Shown: positions 44,360-54,956, counted from the first letter of the stretch. The stretch is DNA of 64,000 nt from Schistocerca nitens (GCF_023898315.1 NC_064622.1:359271234-359335233), one strand, 5' to 3'. Made by a program: numbers and translations. Notes: a model not told the origin generated them from the letters alone.

Positions 44360-45460
44360 TGGATACGCCCAGAGAGCTTAGTGACTTCAAATGTGCGTAA
44401 GTCATTGGAAGTCACCTGAGTAACAAATCCATCAGGGACATTTCAACACTCATAAAGCCGCCCACCTCGACTGTTCGTGATGTGACTGAAGTGGAAACGT
44501 GAAGGAACACCTATACCTAAATCAATACCCACGTACTGACGGTCCGGGACATACGAGCACTGTGCGGGGTGTTGTGAAGAGTCGCACGAAATCAGCGATA
44601 ACTGGGTGTATACATTTAAAAAGAATGGGCTACAGTGGCCGAGCAGCTTAAGTACGTCATTTCTGTAGTCGATGTTGAGTGACGCTTGACGTGGTGCAAA
44701 GAGAGGCGCCTCTGGACTGTAGATCAATGGAAACAAGTGACTGCTGGCTGCGGTGGCCGTGCGGTTCTAGGCGCTCCAGTCCGGAGCCGCGCTGCTGCTA
44801 CGGTCGCAGGTTCGAATCCTGCCTCGGGCATGGGTGTGTGTGATGTCCTTAGGTTAGTTAGGTTTAAGTAGTTCTAAGTTCTAGGGGACTGATGACCACA
44901 GCAGTTGAGTCCCATAGTGCTCAGAGCCATTTGAACCAAACAAGTGATTTGGAGTGATGAACCACGCTATACCCCGTGACAATCCGATGGAATGGTTTGG
45001 AGGTAATTTGGCGAACGCATGGAGAACTTTTACCTGCCATCATATGTAGAACCAAGAGTGAAGAACGGAAGCGGTGGTATTATTGTTTGGGGGTGATTTT
45101 CGTGATAAGGATGTGCTCGCTGTCTTGTGCTTAAGAAAAAGCTAACGGGTTGTGTACTGCATACAATGAAGTAACATGATGTTGCACCCTTTCGTACAAC
45201 ACCATCTGTAAGGCACTGATTTATGAACAATAACACTTCTGAAGTGGACTGACCTGCCAGGAGTCTAGACCTCAATCCAATGGAACACCTTTGAGTTGAG
45301 TTAGAACGACGACTTCAGAACCCTGTGTCGACTTCACTACCGTCTCTGGTTTTGGTTCTTGAGAACGTACGAGCTGCAATTCGTCCACAGACATTCATAT
45401 ACTCCATTGAAAGTGCCTCCAGAAGCGTTCACGCCGTCATAAAGGCGAGAGATGAACATA
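44360..45460 (+). pseudogene. Tc1-like transposase, broken and SINE-interrupted
   Basis: Readable scraps occur in order: MDTPRELSDFKCA near 44359; TWCKERRLWTVDQWKQV (44690-44740), then, after the SINE, WSDEPRYTP (first catalytic Asp, about 44950); WPARSLDLNPMEHL (about 45255-45300, third block with SPD changed to SLD); and a C-terminus ending VIKARDEH near 45460. Many stops lie between, and the second Asp block cannot be read. Confidence 0.75.
44731..44947 (+). mobile_element. SINE family A copy with 10-bp target duplication
   Basis: Body 44741-44937, with B-box GGTTCGAATCC at 44809-44819 and tail GAGCCATTTGAACC. Perfect repeats AAACAAGTGA lie at 44731-44740 and 44938-44947. It was inserted into the transposase gene just before the first catalytic block. 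Confidence 0.95.
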
Positions 45461-45519
45461 CTCCATATTAATGTCCACTAATAGGTTTTCAGATACTTTT
45501 GATCACTGAATGTATCTCT

Positions 45520-45995
45520 TCCCATCGCATCCCAGACATGTTTTATGAGTGACAAATGGGGGGACCGAGCAGGCCAGTCACGGACCCATACATCTGTCAA
45601 GTGTGGTGTAAACGCTAGTGAGGTCTTGAATTATCCTCTTGCAACATGCCATTTGTTAGGTTGGTCATAAAGGGTATGACAATATAATTTACCATTCTTG
45701 CCACATATTGGTGAGCATTCAGCCTCCTCTCAAAAATTACCGTATCGCAGTCCTATTTTCATATCCAACTGCTCGAAATACCATGGTTCCACGAGGTGGA
45801 GAGGTATGGGTCTCGAGCATCGCTGATTCTCGTGACGGTCGACCAGGTCGTCTACGGACACGTTGGCATCGACTTGACCGAGAAAAGCACAAGCGAGACT
45901 CATTGCAGAACATCACAAGATGCCACTCAGTGTCCCAGTTAACTCTGACTCTGCATCAAGCATATTTCTGGTACGGTGTCAGCAATAAACAGCGC
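45520..45995 (-). pseudogene. Tc1-like transposase fragment
   Basis: The minus strand reads, from about 45925 downwards, RWHLVMFCNESRLCFSRS (first catalytic block; family FSDESRF, with Asp changed to Asn), QRVRRRPGRP, PRGTMVFRAVGYENRTAI and LTNMWQEW. Many frame changes follow. No termini were found. Confidence 0.65.
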
Positions 45996-46189
45996 GCGCT
46001 AACTTCAGATATCAATCCAGCTTCCAATAATTCTCTCCTGACAGTTTGTATTGACATTCTGCTGCTAGTTCCCTCCTGGATTTCAACTGTTGTTGTCCGC
46101 CTATCTGACTGAGTCTTTTGAACAACCTTATGATCTTCTCGTGGTGTAGTCCCCCTGGAAGATCACCAATCTTGCTACACTCTTGCTCC

Positions 46190-46626
46190 GTCCGCAACTC
46201 GTGGTCTAGTGGTGCCGGCACGGTAGCTCAGTGTGTTCGGTCAGAGGGCCGGTTGGCCTCTGTAATAAAAAACTGAGTGAAACGATCAACCACCGAACTT
46301 GAACAGGATGTCTTGCGACGTCCGCAACGACCAAACACAACGATCAATAACGAACAAAAATGCAAAAAAAAAAAAAAAAAAAAAAAAAAAGTGGCTAGCG
46401 TTGCTGTCTCTGAAGCACAGGGTCCTGGGTTCGATTCCCGGCAGGGTTGCATATTTTCTCTGCCCGGGGACTGGTTGTTTGTGTGTCCTCGTCATTTCAA
46501 TACCAGCATCATTCGTGACCGTGGCTAGATTGAATTGTGTAAAAATTGGACTGTGTAAAAATTGGGACATTGTATGGGCGCTGATGACCGCGCAGTGGAG
46601 CGCCCCACAAATCAAACATCATCGTC
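46190..46626 (+). mobile_element. SINE family D copy, split by a family C SINE
   Basis: The head begins about 46193 (CAACTCGTGGTCTAGTGG) and resumes at 46395 (CTAGCGTTGCTGTCTCTGAA), with B-box GGTTCGATTCC at 46428-46438 and CCCGGCAGGGTT. The body follows: TTTCAATACCAGCATCATTC, TTGTATGGGCGCTGATGACC, and the end CAAATCAAACATCATCG near 46623. Rejoined, the head is a clear tRNA-like A-box/B-box pair. The GCTGATGACC word recalls the middle of families A and B. Confidence 0.85.
46208..46394 (+). mobile_element. SINE family C copy inserted in the A-box of SINE D
   Basis: Starts at 46213 (TGCCGGCACGGTAGCTCAGT), has the arm pair AGAGGGCCG...CCTCT, AATAAAAAACTGAGTGAAAC, and a GACGTCCGCAACGACC end, then 27 A at 46364-46390. 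AGTGG at 46208-46212 and 46390-46394 is the likely target duplication. The long pure A tail suggests a recent insertion. Confidence 0.85.
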
Positions 46627-46749
46627 ACTGTTGTCGTGAGTCGATCTGGCCACCAGTCGTCCTGCAGCCATCGCCTTGTAGCCAACTGTCTATATGATCT
46701 GTCCGTATGATACCCTCCTGGCACTAAGAATCAGCTGAAAAATACTATT

Positions 46750-47115
46750 GTCGGAGAACAAAAAAGGCGAATACACTCCTCTTTAAGACTCAAAAAGAGA
46801 AGTGGTGAACCAGCAGCCTCAATCCTCATTCCTCTTCACCAAAAATTTAGGCATGCGAACACATTCGCACTCTTAACACGAAACGTCCTAAATCCATTTC
46901 ACTTTCTCTGTCCCACCATCAGCATCTCCTTTGTACTTCTCTCCCCATGCCATTGTGTCCTCTCTTCCACTATCACTGTACATCTGTCCGACTTTCAGCA
47001 CAAAAAAGGCGAATATGTTGGTAAACCAAAATTTTTGTTGAGGGAGGCGGAATGAGGATTGATGCAACTGGTTCCCCACTTTTCTGTCAGAGTCTTTTAA
47101 AGAGGAGCGTTTTTG
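46750..47115. repeat. Imperfect inverted repeat with about 90-bp arms
   Basis: The left arm (about 46763-46855: CTCCTCTTTAAGACTC, AATCCTCATTCC) and right arm (about 47020-47110: GGAATGAGGATTGATGC, AGTCTTTTAAAGAGGAG) are inverted copies. A direct repeat AAAAAAGGCGAATA also occurs at about 46760 and 47003. It could be a small foldback or MITE-like unit. Confidence 0.65.
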
Positions 47116-49689
47116 TCTTTCTTGTGCTGCGACAGGAGGTTTCTTCCTTTTCTTTGCCACTTCAACACGTTTATAGACTTTGACACATAAAAACAATAAA
47201 CAAATAAGCGTAATATAAGTTTAACGCAAAATGGTTTGTTAACACTACTCCTGAATACTTTGGTCATCGGTCGAAGTTAATCAAAAACGGCCTGCTTATG
47301 ATTTGTGTCTTAGAAGAGTAAAAATGTTATTAGAAATACTTTACTGAATTTGCAGTCTTTCCAGTTTCACACATTCTTACCCAGTATTTTTAAGTTCTTT
47401 TCAAGTATTTTAATACCTTTTTTTAGCCTAATTTTCGTCACTTCAGTAGCACTTTGGGCATATTCGTATAGGCGTGAAGTTCCCATTATTCACAGAGACA
47501 GCGCGTCATAAAGTTTTAATGGTGAAAAAGTTCTGACTACAAACAGTTTGGCGACCCCACCACCGTTCCATCAGACCCTAGAACCCTTGTCATGTGTTCG
47601 CTACATCTGTCAAAACTAGATTTAGGCCTCAGATCGGATATACGTGAGTATTTTAAGTGCATAATTATGGCTAAGTTGAACCTTTGCATCTCGTCTCGGT
47701 AACAGTTGATGGTATCGAAAGAATTTTCGGCGTATCCCGAGGAAATCATCTTAAAAATACCTGTTAAAAATTTCGACGATCTGCCATGAATAAAAATTGT
47801 AGACTGCGATTAACAACAGTCTTGATCGCAACTTATTCTTCTATTAACGACTCGTTTCGTCTTTGCGGAGCATCCTCAGATTATCGTAAAATTTTCCTTT
47901 AACAGCATTTTAAAAACAATTTTGTAAAATAACGAAACCGCACGACAACAGCTTGATCCACGATCTTTTATTGTGTACACGACCGCTTTCGAAACACTTG
48001 AAGTTCCTGATACGACTGAACAAGTACGTTAATTAATGATAGAACACAATCAACGGGTCCTAGTGGAAGGACTGAGTAACAAGTTGAACATCATTTGTTT
48101 CTTTTGAATGATATCTTGGCGAAATTCATTACTACTATGCACATTCTTAAGTTCCTTTCTTTTGACAATAAACGATTTCCTAGCTACAAGAATTAAATTT
48201 TTTTCGTATTACAACATTGCAACATTAGGAAAAGGTCATCTATGTCGAGAATCCAAATTTTGCATTATGTCCCAAAAGGATTACCAAAGCAGTTGACTGG
48301 CTTTTCTTATTAAAACAGTGCAATATGTATACTCTATGCTTCAAAAACTTCAGGCAAAACAATTTACTGAATGAGGTTTCTTAGACAAAATCAATAAATT
48401 ATGAGGAACCAGACCGGGGTGAGATCAGGGTGCAAGCCAGCAGACGCCACATTACACTCAGAGGTAGACCTGCATACCTAACCTGTGGCGACAAGGCGTG
48501 AAGTTAACACTGGCTCAGCTACAACACATATAAGACATCTCTTAAAAAAGAAAAACAGGGATAAAACAACAGTTCAGTGGCCTATCTTAAAAGACACTGT
48601 ACTCAATGCTACAGCAGAAGCGGCACGAGAAGTTTAACAGCATCAAAACACAAATATTAATCTTAGAAGATTTCATATTAAAGTTAATGATGCATGCCAA
48701 ACAATGCGAAGTATTTTTTCAAGGTGCAACGCACCAGCTACCGGTTACCTCAAGCGTGAATAAAAACTCGGCTAGGAAATTTAAGTTAACCATGCCAACA
48801 TTTAACAAGCACTTCAGTAGTCCGAAGGATTACTCTAGCGACTATTAATTAAAACTCGACAAAAATTACAAATTACTGATGCTTCCGCACAGCAGTTGTT
48901 ATTACTACCAAGGGGATCTACCTTCTTCATAAACGAAAGCTAAACAGTTAAATGAGAAAACAATATATAAACGTCACAAGACTCTTTAAAAGCAATTAAA
49001 TACCAATTACACTAAAAAGTTTTAACATAAAATGATCTCGCTGTGGTATTTGCCATTTTGCTTAAGAGGAATTAGCCTTAACAGATCTAGTTATATGCTT
49101 ACGAGGGGGGAGTTGAGCACACATGATGGAAGTTCAGAAATAGGCATTATCTAAACATAAATACAAAACGGATGGCGGAGAGTTGAGCACCAAGCAGTCA
49201 ATAATAACTAAAACGGTGCAGCACACAGAAGAGCGAACGGCCGGAACGAGTGTCACAGAAATGTCAAAGGATGCTCACCATTAAAACCGGTAGCGGCTAA
49301 TTCGTAGCTCTGTCTTCGACCACGCATGGCAAGCAAGCTAGGCAAATATCTGGTCAAACTACTCATCAGACGGTCATACAGTATCAACGTCTGGCATGCC
49401 GCAGTTAACTTCCGCAGAGCTCTATACGGTCAGCGCCAACGTTTGGGGTCCGCTGCTGGAACATGGCGCACACCAGGAAAGATAGCCACGCTAACCCAAG
49501 GCAAGTACGCTCCGCGTCATGCGTTCCTCCGTCAGAGAGCGCTATTTCCCCAGACACCCAAAGATGGTACTCAAGTTCGCCGGGTATCAGGTATCAGCCT
49601 GACCAGAAGGCTCAGTCTTCCCCCGTAAACTGAATTCCCGGGAAGTGAGATCGGAAAGGAAAGCATATACATTGATGAGAACTCGCTGG
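47116..49689. other. Long stretch without recognised genes
   Basis: No protein family or terminal repeat recognised. It lies downstream (on the minus strand) of the broken Gypsy-like integrase, so its right part (about 48400-49680) is where a 3' LTR would be expected. GAGTTGAGCAC occurs twice (near 49112 and 49180), but no LTR partner is found beyond 54400. The frame 49326-49628 is open yet unlike known proteins. Confidence 0.4.
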
Positions 49690-50780
49690 CCTAACCTGGC
49701 TGATGTTCACTCTCTGTACCTGGTCAGATGCCTCATTCTTCATTCGTGGCGTGGCTGGTGTGGGGACCTCGAGGACATGCTACGGACCCGCAATGTGTGA
49801 CACAAACTTGCTCCATACCTTACATTCCTTACCATGGTCTCCAAAGTCATGGACATAGACCATGTTGCCTACTTGAAATATGATTCACTTTAGTGGACTC
49901 TAGTGATATTTGCCCTCACCTTCCGCCAGTTTTCTCCAGTTACCTCAGGAGTAACCTGATTCAGAAGCAAGTCAGCTATTTCCCACAGGTTGGAAAGTGA
50001 CGAATTTGGTGAACATTAAGGACGCTGGAAAGACTTTATAGGCTTCATGTCTCATGTTAGTCAAGACAAAATTAAAACATGGGAGGGAACGATCAGACTT
50101 CGATTGTACCTCCGAGTAACAAGTTATAACTGCAGCTTTTCAGTTCCTATTAACCCTCTCTGCGAAAGTCGGTTGGAGGTAATAATGCCAAGCCCGAAAC
50201 AAAACTGACGAAACTCCTGAGCGACGAATGCCGGGGAATTATCAGTAATAAGAGTACCAGGAGGTCCAAAAAGCGAAACTATGTTACTCAGGCGCCTAGT
50301 GTTACGTCCCGCAGTCACTCCCCTACCTTAAAGTAATCACACAAAACGCGAAAAAGCATCGACAGCAACAAAAGTACACGATAACTCGCCTGAGTCTGGG
50401 AAGGTACCTGACATAGTTGATTAAAAGACGTCTCATAGGACGTTCAGCGCGGGTGAACTAAAGCAACCCACTCTTACAACCTGAACTAGGCTTTTTCCCT
50501 TTACATTCACAGCACCGCCTAATAACCTTACTGACCTCCCTGTAGAGAGAGGGCCATGTTACATGCTGTTTAATTTTGTGAAGGGTTTTGTAAACACCTA
50601 ATCGCCCACCTAACAAAGACTGACGGTAGTATCTAAAGAGAGTGGGAATAAGATTATGAGGTAAACAAATTCTCCACTGCCCGTCAGTTGGTACCCGGAC
50701 ACTACCTCTCCAGACTGAAGATGTTGTATGATCTGGACAAATCCGAGTCGGAATCGTGTTATTGGGTAAAAAAAAAAAAA
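49690..50780 (-). pseudogene. Gypsy integrase remnant
   Basis: The N-terminal zinc-binding region reads FRYYRQSLLGGRLGVYKTLH then WPSLYREVSKVIRRCCECKG (frame 50826-50458), the HHCC finger region with its CxxC. The core has LFGPPGTLITDNSPAFVAQE (frame 50318-50124) with the second catalytic Asp (TDN). The C-terminal part near 49890-49790 resembles VGNMVYVHDFGDHGKECKVW, the family's chromodomain-proximal GDxV segment. The first catalytic Asp region (50330-50450) is barely readable. Confidence 0.78.
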
Positions 50781-50973
50781 GATTCAAATGGCTCTGAGCA
50801 CCATGGGACTTAACATCTGAGGTCATCAGTCTCGTAGAACTTAGAACTACTTAAACCTAACTAACCTAAGGACATCACACACATCATGCCCGAGGCAGGA
50901 TTCGAACCTGCGACCGTAGCAGTCGCGCGGTTCCGAACTGAAGCGCCTAGAACCGCTTGGCCACCGCGGCCGG
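50781..50973 (-). mobile_element. SINE family A copy
   Basis: Minus strand. Preceded by a run of A, then GATTCAAATGGCTCTGAGCA, GGATTCGAACCTGCGACCGT, ending CACCGCGGCCGG at 50973. The internal promoter boxes are preserved. Target duplication not clear. It is inserted in the Gypsy integrase region. Confidence 0.9.
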
Positions 50974-51365
50974 TGGGCATGGTCACTAAGTAACTCAGGC
51001 ACCTCAGCTAAAATAACACTAACATTGACTTTCAGATCAGTCACATGCGGAAAACCATTCTCGTCATCTCCAGACTCAAACATTAGCTTAGAGCGCCAGA
51101 AACGCCTTTTCTTCCATGTACGCATGATATCTGTATTTCGGACATGTCCAAAGGATCAGGCACCAAGCATTCATTTAACTGATTCGTCTCAATGGACAAC
51201 GAATCCACCACTTTCAGTGCGGATACACAAGTATGTCCAACCTCTTGTGGGAATCTGTGAGTAGTGAGCATGGCGGACATGGGCAGGGAATGCGAATATG
51301 TGGGGCTTCGTAGGAATGTCGGTTTGTCGAGAGACGTGGCGAGACAGTCTGCGTAGTTATGATAA

Positions 51366-51590
51366 ACACTGTGTCCATGTGGCACAGTGGTTAACGCAGC
51401 TGCCTAGTAAGCAGGAGATCCCGGGTTCGAATCCCGGTTTGGCACACATGTTCACTCATCACCGCTGATTCTGCATGTAGTGCCAATGCAGCTGACATCG
51501 ATTGTCCCTTCCCTTTCTTTTCTCCCTCGTCCACCTTCAATTTACATATAACGAAATTTTTGCTGCCCCTTATGCACCTGAAACTTGAAC
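51366..51590 (+). mobile_element. tRNA-Thr-like SINE (family F)
   Basis: CATGTGGCACAGTGGTTAAC is an A-box type start. It is followed by GCTGCCTAGTAAGCAG (an anticodon arm with AGT in the loop), GGTTCGAATCC (B-box, 51424-51434) and CGGTTTGGCACA. The acceptor stem pairs poorly and a non-tRNA body follows (TTCACTCATCACCGCTGATT), so this is a SINE rather than a tRNA gene. It lies within the broken Gypsy element. Confidence 0.75.
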
Positions 51591-51717
51591 GCCGTAATGC
51601 ACACTGCTCACTTCGCAATATGTCCCATTTTAAATGGACGCGCTAGAATGCACTAGGGCGCCTGAATGTCAGTTTCCGAGATGAAGTCATTGTGTTCTAT
51701 GAGAACTTCTCTGTACC

Positions 51718-51935
51718 AAAGAGAACGCCACGTGGAGTGGCCGTACGGTTTGAGGGGGCATGTCACGAATTGCGCGGTCCCTCCCGGAGGTTCGAGTCCT
51801 CCCTCGGGCATGGGTATGTGTGTTGTTCTTAGCATAAGTTAGAGTAATTAATGTGTAAGTCTAGGGACGTATGACCTGGACAGTTTGGTCCTATAGAAAT
51901 TCACACACATCTGAACATTTTGAACAAAAGAGAAC
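51718..51935 (+). mobile_element. SINE family B copy with 9-bp target duplication
   Basis: Body 51727-51926, with head GCCACGTGGAGTGGCCGTAC, GGAGGTTCGAGTCCTCCCTC around the B-box, CTAGGGACGTATGACCTGGA and TTGGTCCTATAGAAATTC. Perfect repeats AAAGAGAAC lie at 51718-51726 and 51927-51935. It interrupts the Gypsy RNase H region. Confidence 0.9.
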
Positions 51936-53130
51936 AGGGAAGGCCTCAAGCTCATAGGTGGAATATTTGGCCTCAGTAGCTCTTAAAGCGCGTAACGCAT
52001 GTGCAACGGGTCATCGTTCCACATCCTGTTCCTGCAACAACACGACCTCTGCCCCAGAATTTGACGCGTCGGTTTGCAAGATAAAAGGTAAATCAAAATC
52101 GGGAACGCCTAGTATTTAGGCATTACTAAGCACTTTCTTCAGTGCTCATAGGCAGCCTGCTGACTTTTGGTCCTCCTGAACTCGTGTCCCTTTCTACGCA
52201 ATTAATTCAAATGGGCTGCCAGCTCGGCAAATTTGGGCACAAACTTACGAGAAAAGTTTATCATAGCAACAAACCAAGCTACACGCTTTTTAGTTCTAGG
52301 AGGACGAAAATTGTGAATAGCCTGACTTTGGGTATGGTCCACTCAAATCCCATAAAATGAAACTAAACGTTCCAAAAAGGAAATCTCGAACCGCATTAAG
52401 TCAACTTTTGAAGCTTTAACAGTTAAGTCTACTCCCCCCAACCTTGCCAACACGTGGCGGGTGTGGTTCAGATGTTCGGGAAAAGTCTTGCTGTAAACGC
52501 CGTCATCCAAATGGTTGTAAATACACTGAAACTTGATATTACCCAAAGAAGAATCGAGTAAGCGAGACAGAAATGCTGCTCCAGTGGACAATCCGAATTC
52601 ATACAAGTCTCAGTCTGTAAGAACTGTGTCGCAGCCTTTGATTCCTTCACCAAGGAAATTTTATAATAGGCTTGGTTGAGGTCTAGGATGGGGAAATATC
52701 GTGCCCCTACAAACCATGTAAAAATGCTGTAGATTGGGCAAGGGGACCGATTGAATTCGTACAAGTTACAGTTCGAAAGAAATGCGTCGCAGCCTTTGAT
52801 TCCTTCACCAAGGAAATTTGATGATAGGCTTGGTTGAGGTCTAGGATGGTGAAATATCTTGCCCCTACAAACCATGTAAAACAATGGTTTAGATTGGGCA
52901 AGAGAGCCGATTCCAGAACGACCCTTTTATTGAAAGCACGGTAATCAACGATGGGTAACTCCCCAATTAGGTTTTTTCACAAGAAAAATGGGAGAAACGT
53001 TGGGTGAAATGGATGGCCGGATAAAACCTTCAGGAAGCATCTTCTCTACCTTCCCTTTACTTTCGGTCAAGCCAAATCGTAGGGCAATTGCCTAACACCG
53101 ACCTGATCTGTCAAATACGATATTCGATAT
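51930..53130 (-). pseudogene. Gypsy reverse transcriptase and RNase H remnant
   Basis: From the right: a stretch like GFIRPSISPNVSPIFLVKKP (RT start, about 53050-52960), then ARYFTILDLNQAYHQISLVK (motif A with the catalytic Asp) present twice through an internal tandem duplication, then MYEFGLSTGAAFLSRLLDSS and CIYNHLDDGVYSKTFPEHLN (Y-x-L-D-D-type catalytic box, 52606-52343). Further left, AWFVAMINFSRKFVPKFAEL is the RT-RNase H connection (family FLGLVNFYRRFVPNFAELAA). RNase H itself is mostly unreadable. Each segment is in a different frame. Confidence 0.85.
52590..52900 (-). repeat. 158-bp tandem duplication inside the Gypsy RT
   Basis: GTCGCAGCCTTTGATTCCTT and the following 90 bp (TAGGCTTGGTTGAGGTCTAG, GCCCCTACAAACCATGTAAA) occur from about 52628 and again from 52786. 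The duplication includes RT motif A, so this copy has two versions of the catalytic Asp block. Confidence 0.9.
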
Positions 53131-53236
53131 TATTTGTCATTTCCAATTTGTCCTGAAGGACATGAGGGAGCTTCCGCATGTCTGTAAGGGCATGAAGGAT
53201 CGGGTACAGCACCATTCACACTTGCTGGGCTTTCTG

Positions 53237-53450
53237 CACTGGCAGATGTTCAAATGGCTCTGAGCACTATGGGACTTAACTTCTAAGGTCATCAGTCCCC
53301 TAGAACGTAGAACTACTTAAACCTAACTAACCTAAGGACAGCACACACATCCATGCCCGAGGCAGGATTCGAACCTGCGACCGTAGCGGTCGCGCGGTTC
53401 TAGACTGTAGCGCCTAGAACCGCTCGGCCATCCGACCGGCACTGGCAGAT
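53237..53450 (-). mobile_element. SINE family A copy with 11-bp target duplication
   Basis: Minus-strand body 53248-53439, beginning GTTCAAATGGCTCTGAGCAC, with GGATTCGAACCTGCGACCGT and ending CCATCCGACCGG. Perfect repeats CACTGGCAGAT lie at 53237-53247 and 53440-53450. It sits between the gag and RT pieces. Confidence 0.94.
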
Positions 53451-53859
53451 CTCCCAAATCAAACTCCCCATACAATGCACCTGCTGAATTGACCCCTGGA
53501 CTTGGGAGCATGCCTACAGAAGCGGAATCTCACCGAAGGGGCAAATCTTGTCCTAATCCAAGACAAGCCCAGGAGAAAATCCTCAAACCCTTAATAATGA
53601 TGTCTTGTATGGGCCATGAAAAATCACTAAACCCACAACACATGCACAATGGACCCACTAAGGCAAGTTGCTGACCCTAACAGTGTGGCACCTGGTACTA
53701 AGATGCTATTCATAACTCAACAAAGACAAGCTTCGAGAGTCTAAAAGACCACACACTGGCTCATGATTGATGTGTGCACAAAAATAAGAGAGAGGATTTA
53801 AACTACCTGCACTCGAATGATTAGAGGCCCTAGACATAGAGGAAGTACTATGGCACCTG

Positions 53860-54395
53860 TTAAACCTCTGGCATCAGCTGTTCTGCGTCGATATAAGTTT
53901 TTGGGGGCAGAGTAGGCAAAATGCTTCGGCTTCCCACAACGAAAACACCACCCCTTCGCGTGAGCGACATCATTAATAATGATAGTGCTATCATCCGGAA
54001 GACTTGCAACACAACCAGCCTGCTCATGGATGGGTCTGCTTGAGCAATGCCAACGACGTCAGAGACAAGACGCTCTAAGCCGCGAAACGCGATACTTTTC
54101 TGGAAACAAAACGCGCGAGCGATTTTCTTTATTCGTGTCCTGCACAATAGTAGTCACCTCCTCCTCTTCTGAAAGCTGCACGTCGAAAGCAAGGGCTGCA
54201 GCACTCACTTGCCACATGTAATCAGTTAGGGGTTTGCCAACCTGCTGCACATGGAAAAAATGTTGGTTAATCAACTTGCTCCAGAGCTGGGCTAAAAGTC
54301 TTTGGCTAAGAATCAATGTGTGTAGCTCATGTGAACTATCGTTACAGGCCAGAAAACTGCTGACCGTTTCAATTAAAGCACCTTTACACAAAGGG
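53860..54395 (-). pseudogene. Gypsy gag remnant with altered zinc knuckle
   Basis: The frame 54391-54059 has LLAQLWSKLINQHFFHVQQV, KPLTDYMWQVSAAALAFDVQ and LSEEEEVTTIVQDTNKENRS, the capsid C-terminal pattern of insect Gypsy gag. Further on, about 53950-53900, one frame reads WCFRCGKPKHFAYSA, a CCHC knuckle (C-x2-C-x4-H-x4-C) in which the last Cys is lost. A frameshift separates the two. Confidence 0.75.
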
Positions 54396-54447
54396 TAAAT
54401 AATCTAAAAACCAAATTCAAAGCGGCCTTGAAAGCAATGACTTGTAT

Positions 54448-54956
54448 CCAGAATGAGATTTTCACTCTGCAGCGGAGTGTGCGCTGATATGAAACTTCCT
54501 GGCAGATTAAAACTGTGTGCCAGACCGAGACTCGAACTCGGACCTTTGCCTTTCGCGGGCAAGTGCTCTACCAACTGAGCTACCGAAGCACGACTCACGC
54601 CCGGTACTCACAGCTTTACTTCTGCCAGTACCTCGTCTTCTACCTTCCGAACTTTACAGAAGCTCTCCTGCGAACCATGCAGAACTAGCACTCCTGAAAG
54701 AAAGGATATTGCGGAGACATGGCTTAGCCACAGCCTGGGGGATGTTTCCAGAATGAGATTTTCACTCTGCAGCGGAGTGTGCGCTGATATGAAACTTCCT
54801 GGCAGATTAAAACTGTGTGCCCGACTGAGACTCGAACTCGGAAGGTAGGAGACGAGGCACTGGCAGAAGTAAAGCTGTGAGTACCGGGCGTGAGTCGTGC
54901 TTCGGTAGCTCAGTTGGTAGAGCACTTGCCCGCGAAAGGCAAAGGTCCCGAGTCTG
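54448..54956. repeat. tRNA-headed repeat (family E), direct and inverted duplication
   Basis: The segment CCAGAATGAGATTTTCACTC... occurs at 54448-54542 and again at 54748-54842, exactly 300 bp apart. The segment 54541-54650, which on the minus strand includes a tRNA-like unit (CTTCGGTAGCTCAGTTGGTA, GAGCACTTGCCCGCGAAAGG), is repeated in inverted form at 54840-54950. The result is a potential hairpin with about 110-bp arms and a 190-bp loop. The tRNA-like unit has clear A-box and B-box parts but is embedded in repeat sequence. Confidence 0.88.

Larger units (their letters stand above)
44224..45512 (+). mobile_element. Tc1-like element carrying a SINE
   Basis: Inverted ends: left CAGTATCTGATCAAAAGTAT from 44224, right ATACTTTTGATCACTGAATG to 45512. 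TA at 44222-44223 and 45513-45514 is the target duplication. The length without the SINE is about 1.08 kb. The plus strand holds a decayed transposase. Confidence 0.9.
49690..54395 (-). mobile_element. Gypsy-type LTR retrotransposon, heavily broken
   Basis: On the minus strand, pieces appear in Gypsy order: gag (54391-53860), a possible protease end, RT (53130-52343), RNase H (about 52340-51930) and integrase (50826-49690). Integrase after RNase H distinguishes Gypsy from Copia. At least four SINEs interrupt it. No LTR pair or target duplication was found. The reading frame is broken in every domain. Confidence 0.85.

Noticed and set aside
51374-51442. A tRNA-Thr (AGT) gene
   Set aside because: The anticodon arm and T arm look good, but the acceptor stem pairs poorly and a SINE-like body follows. 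I call it a SINE head.
54890-54956. A tRNA gene in plus orientation
   Set aside because: The cloverleaf-like unit is duplicated in inverted form and embedded in a repeat; the T arm is cut off at the junction with SINE C and the loop lacks the usual U33.
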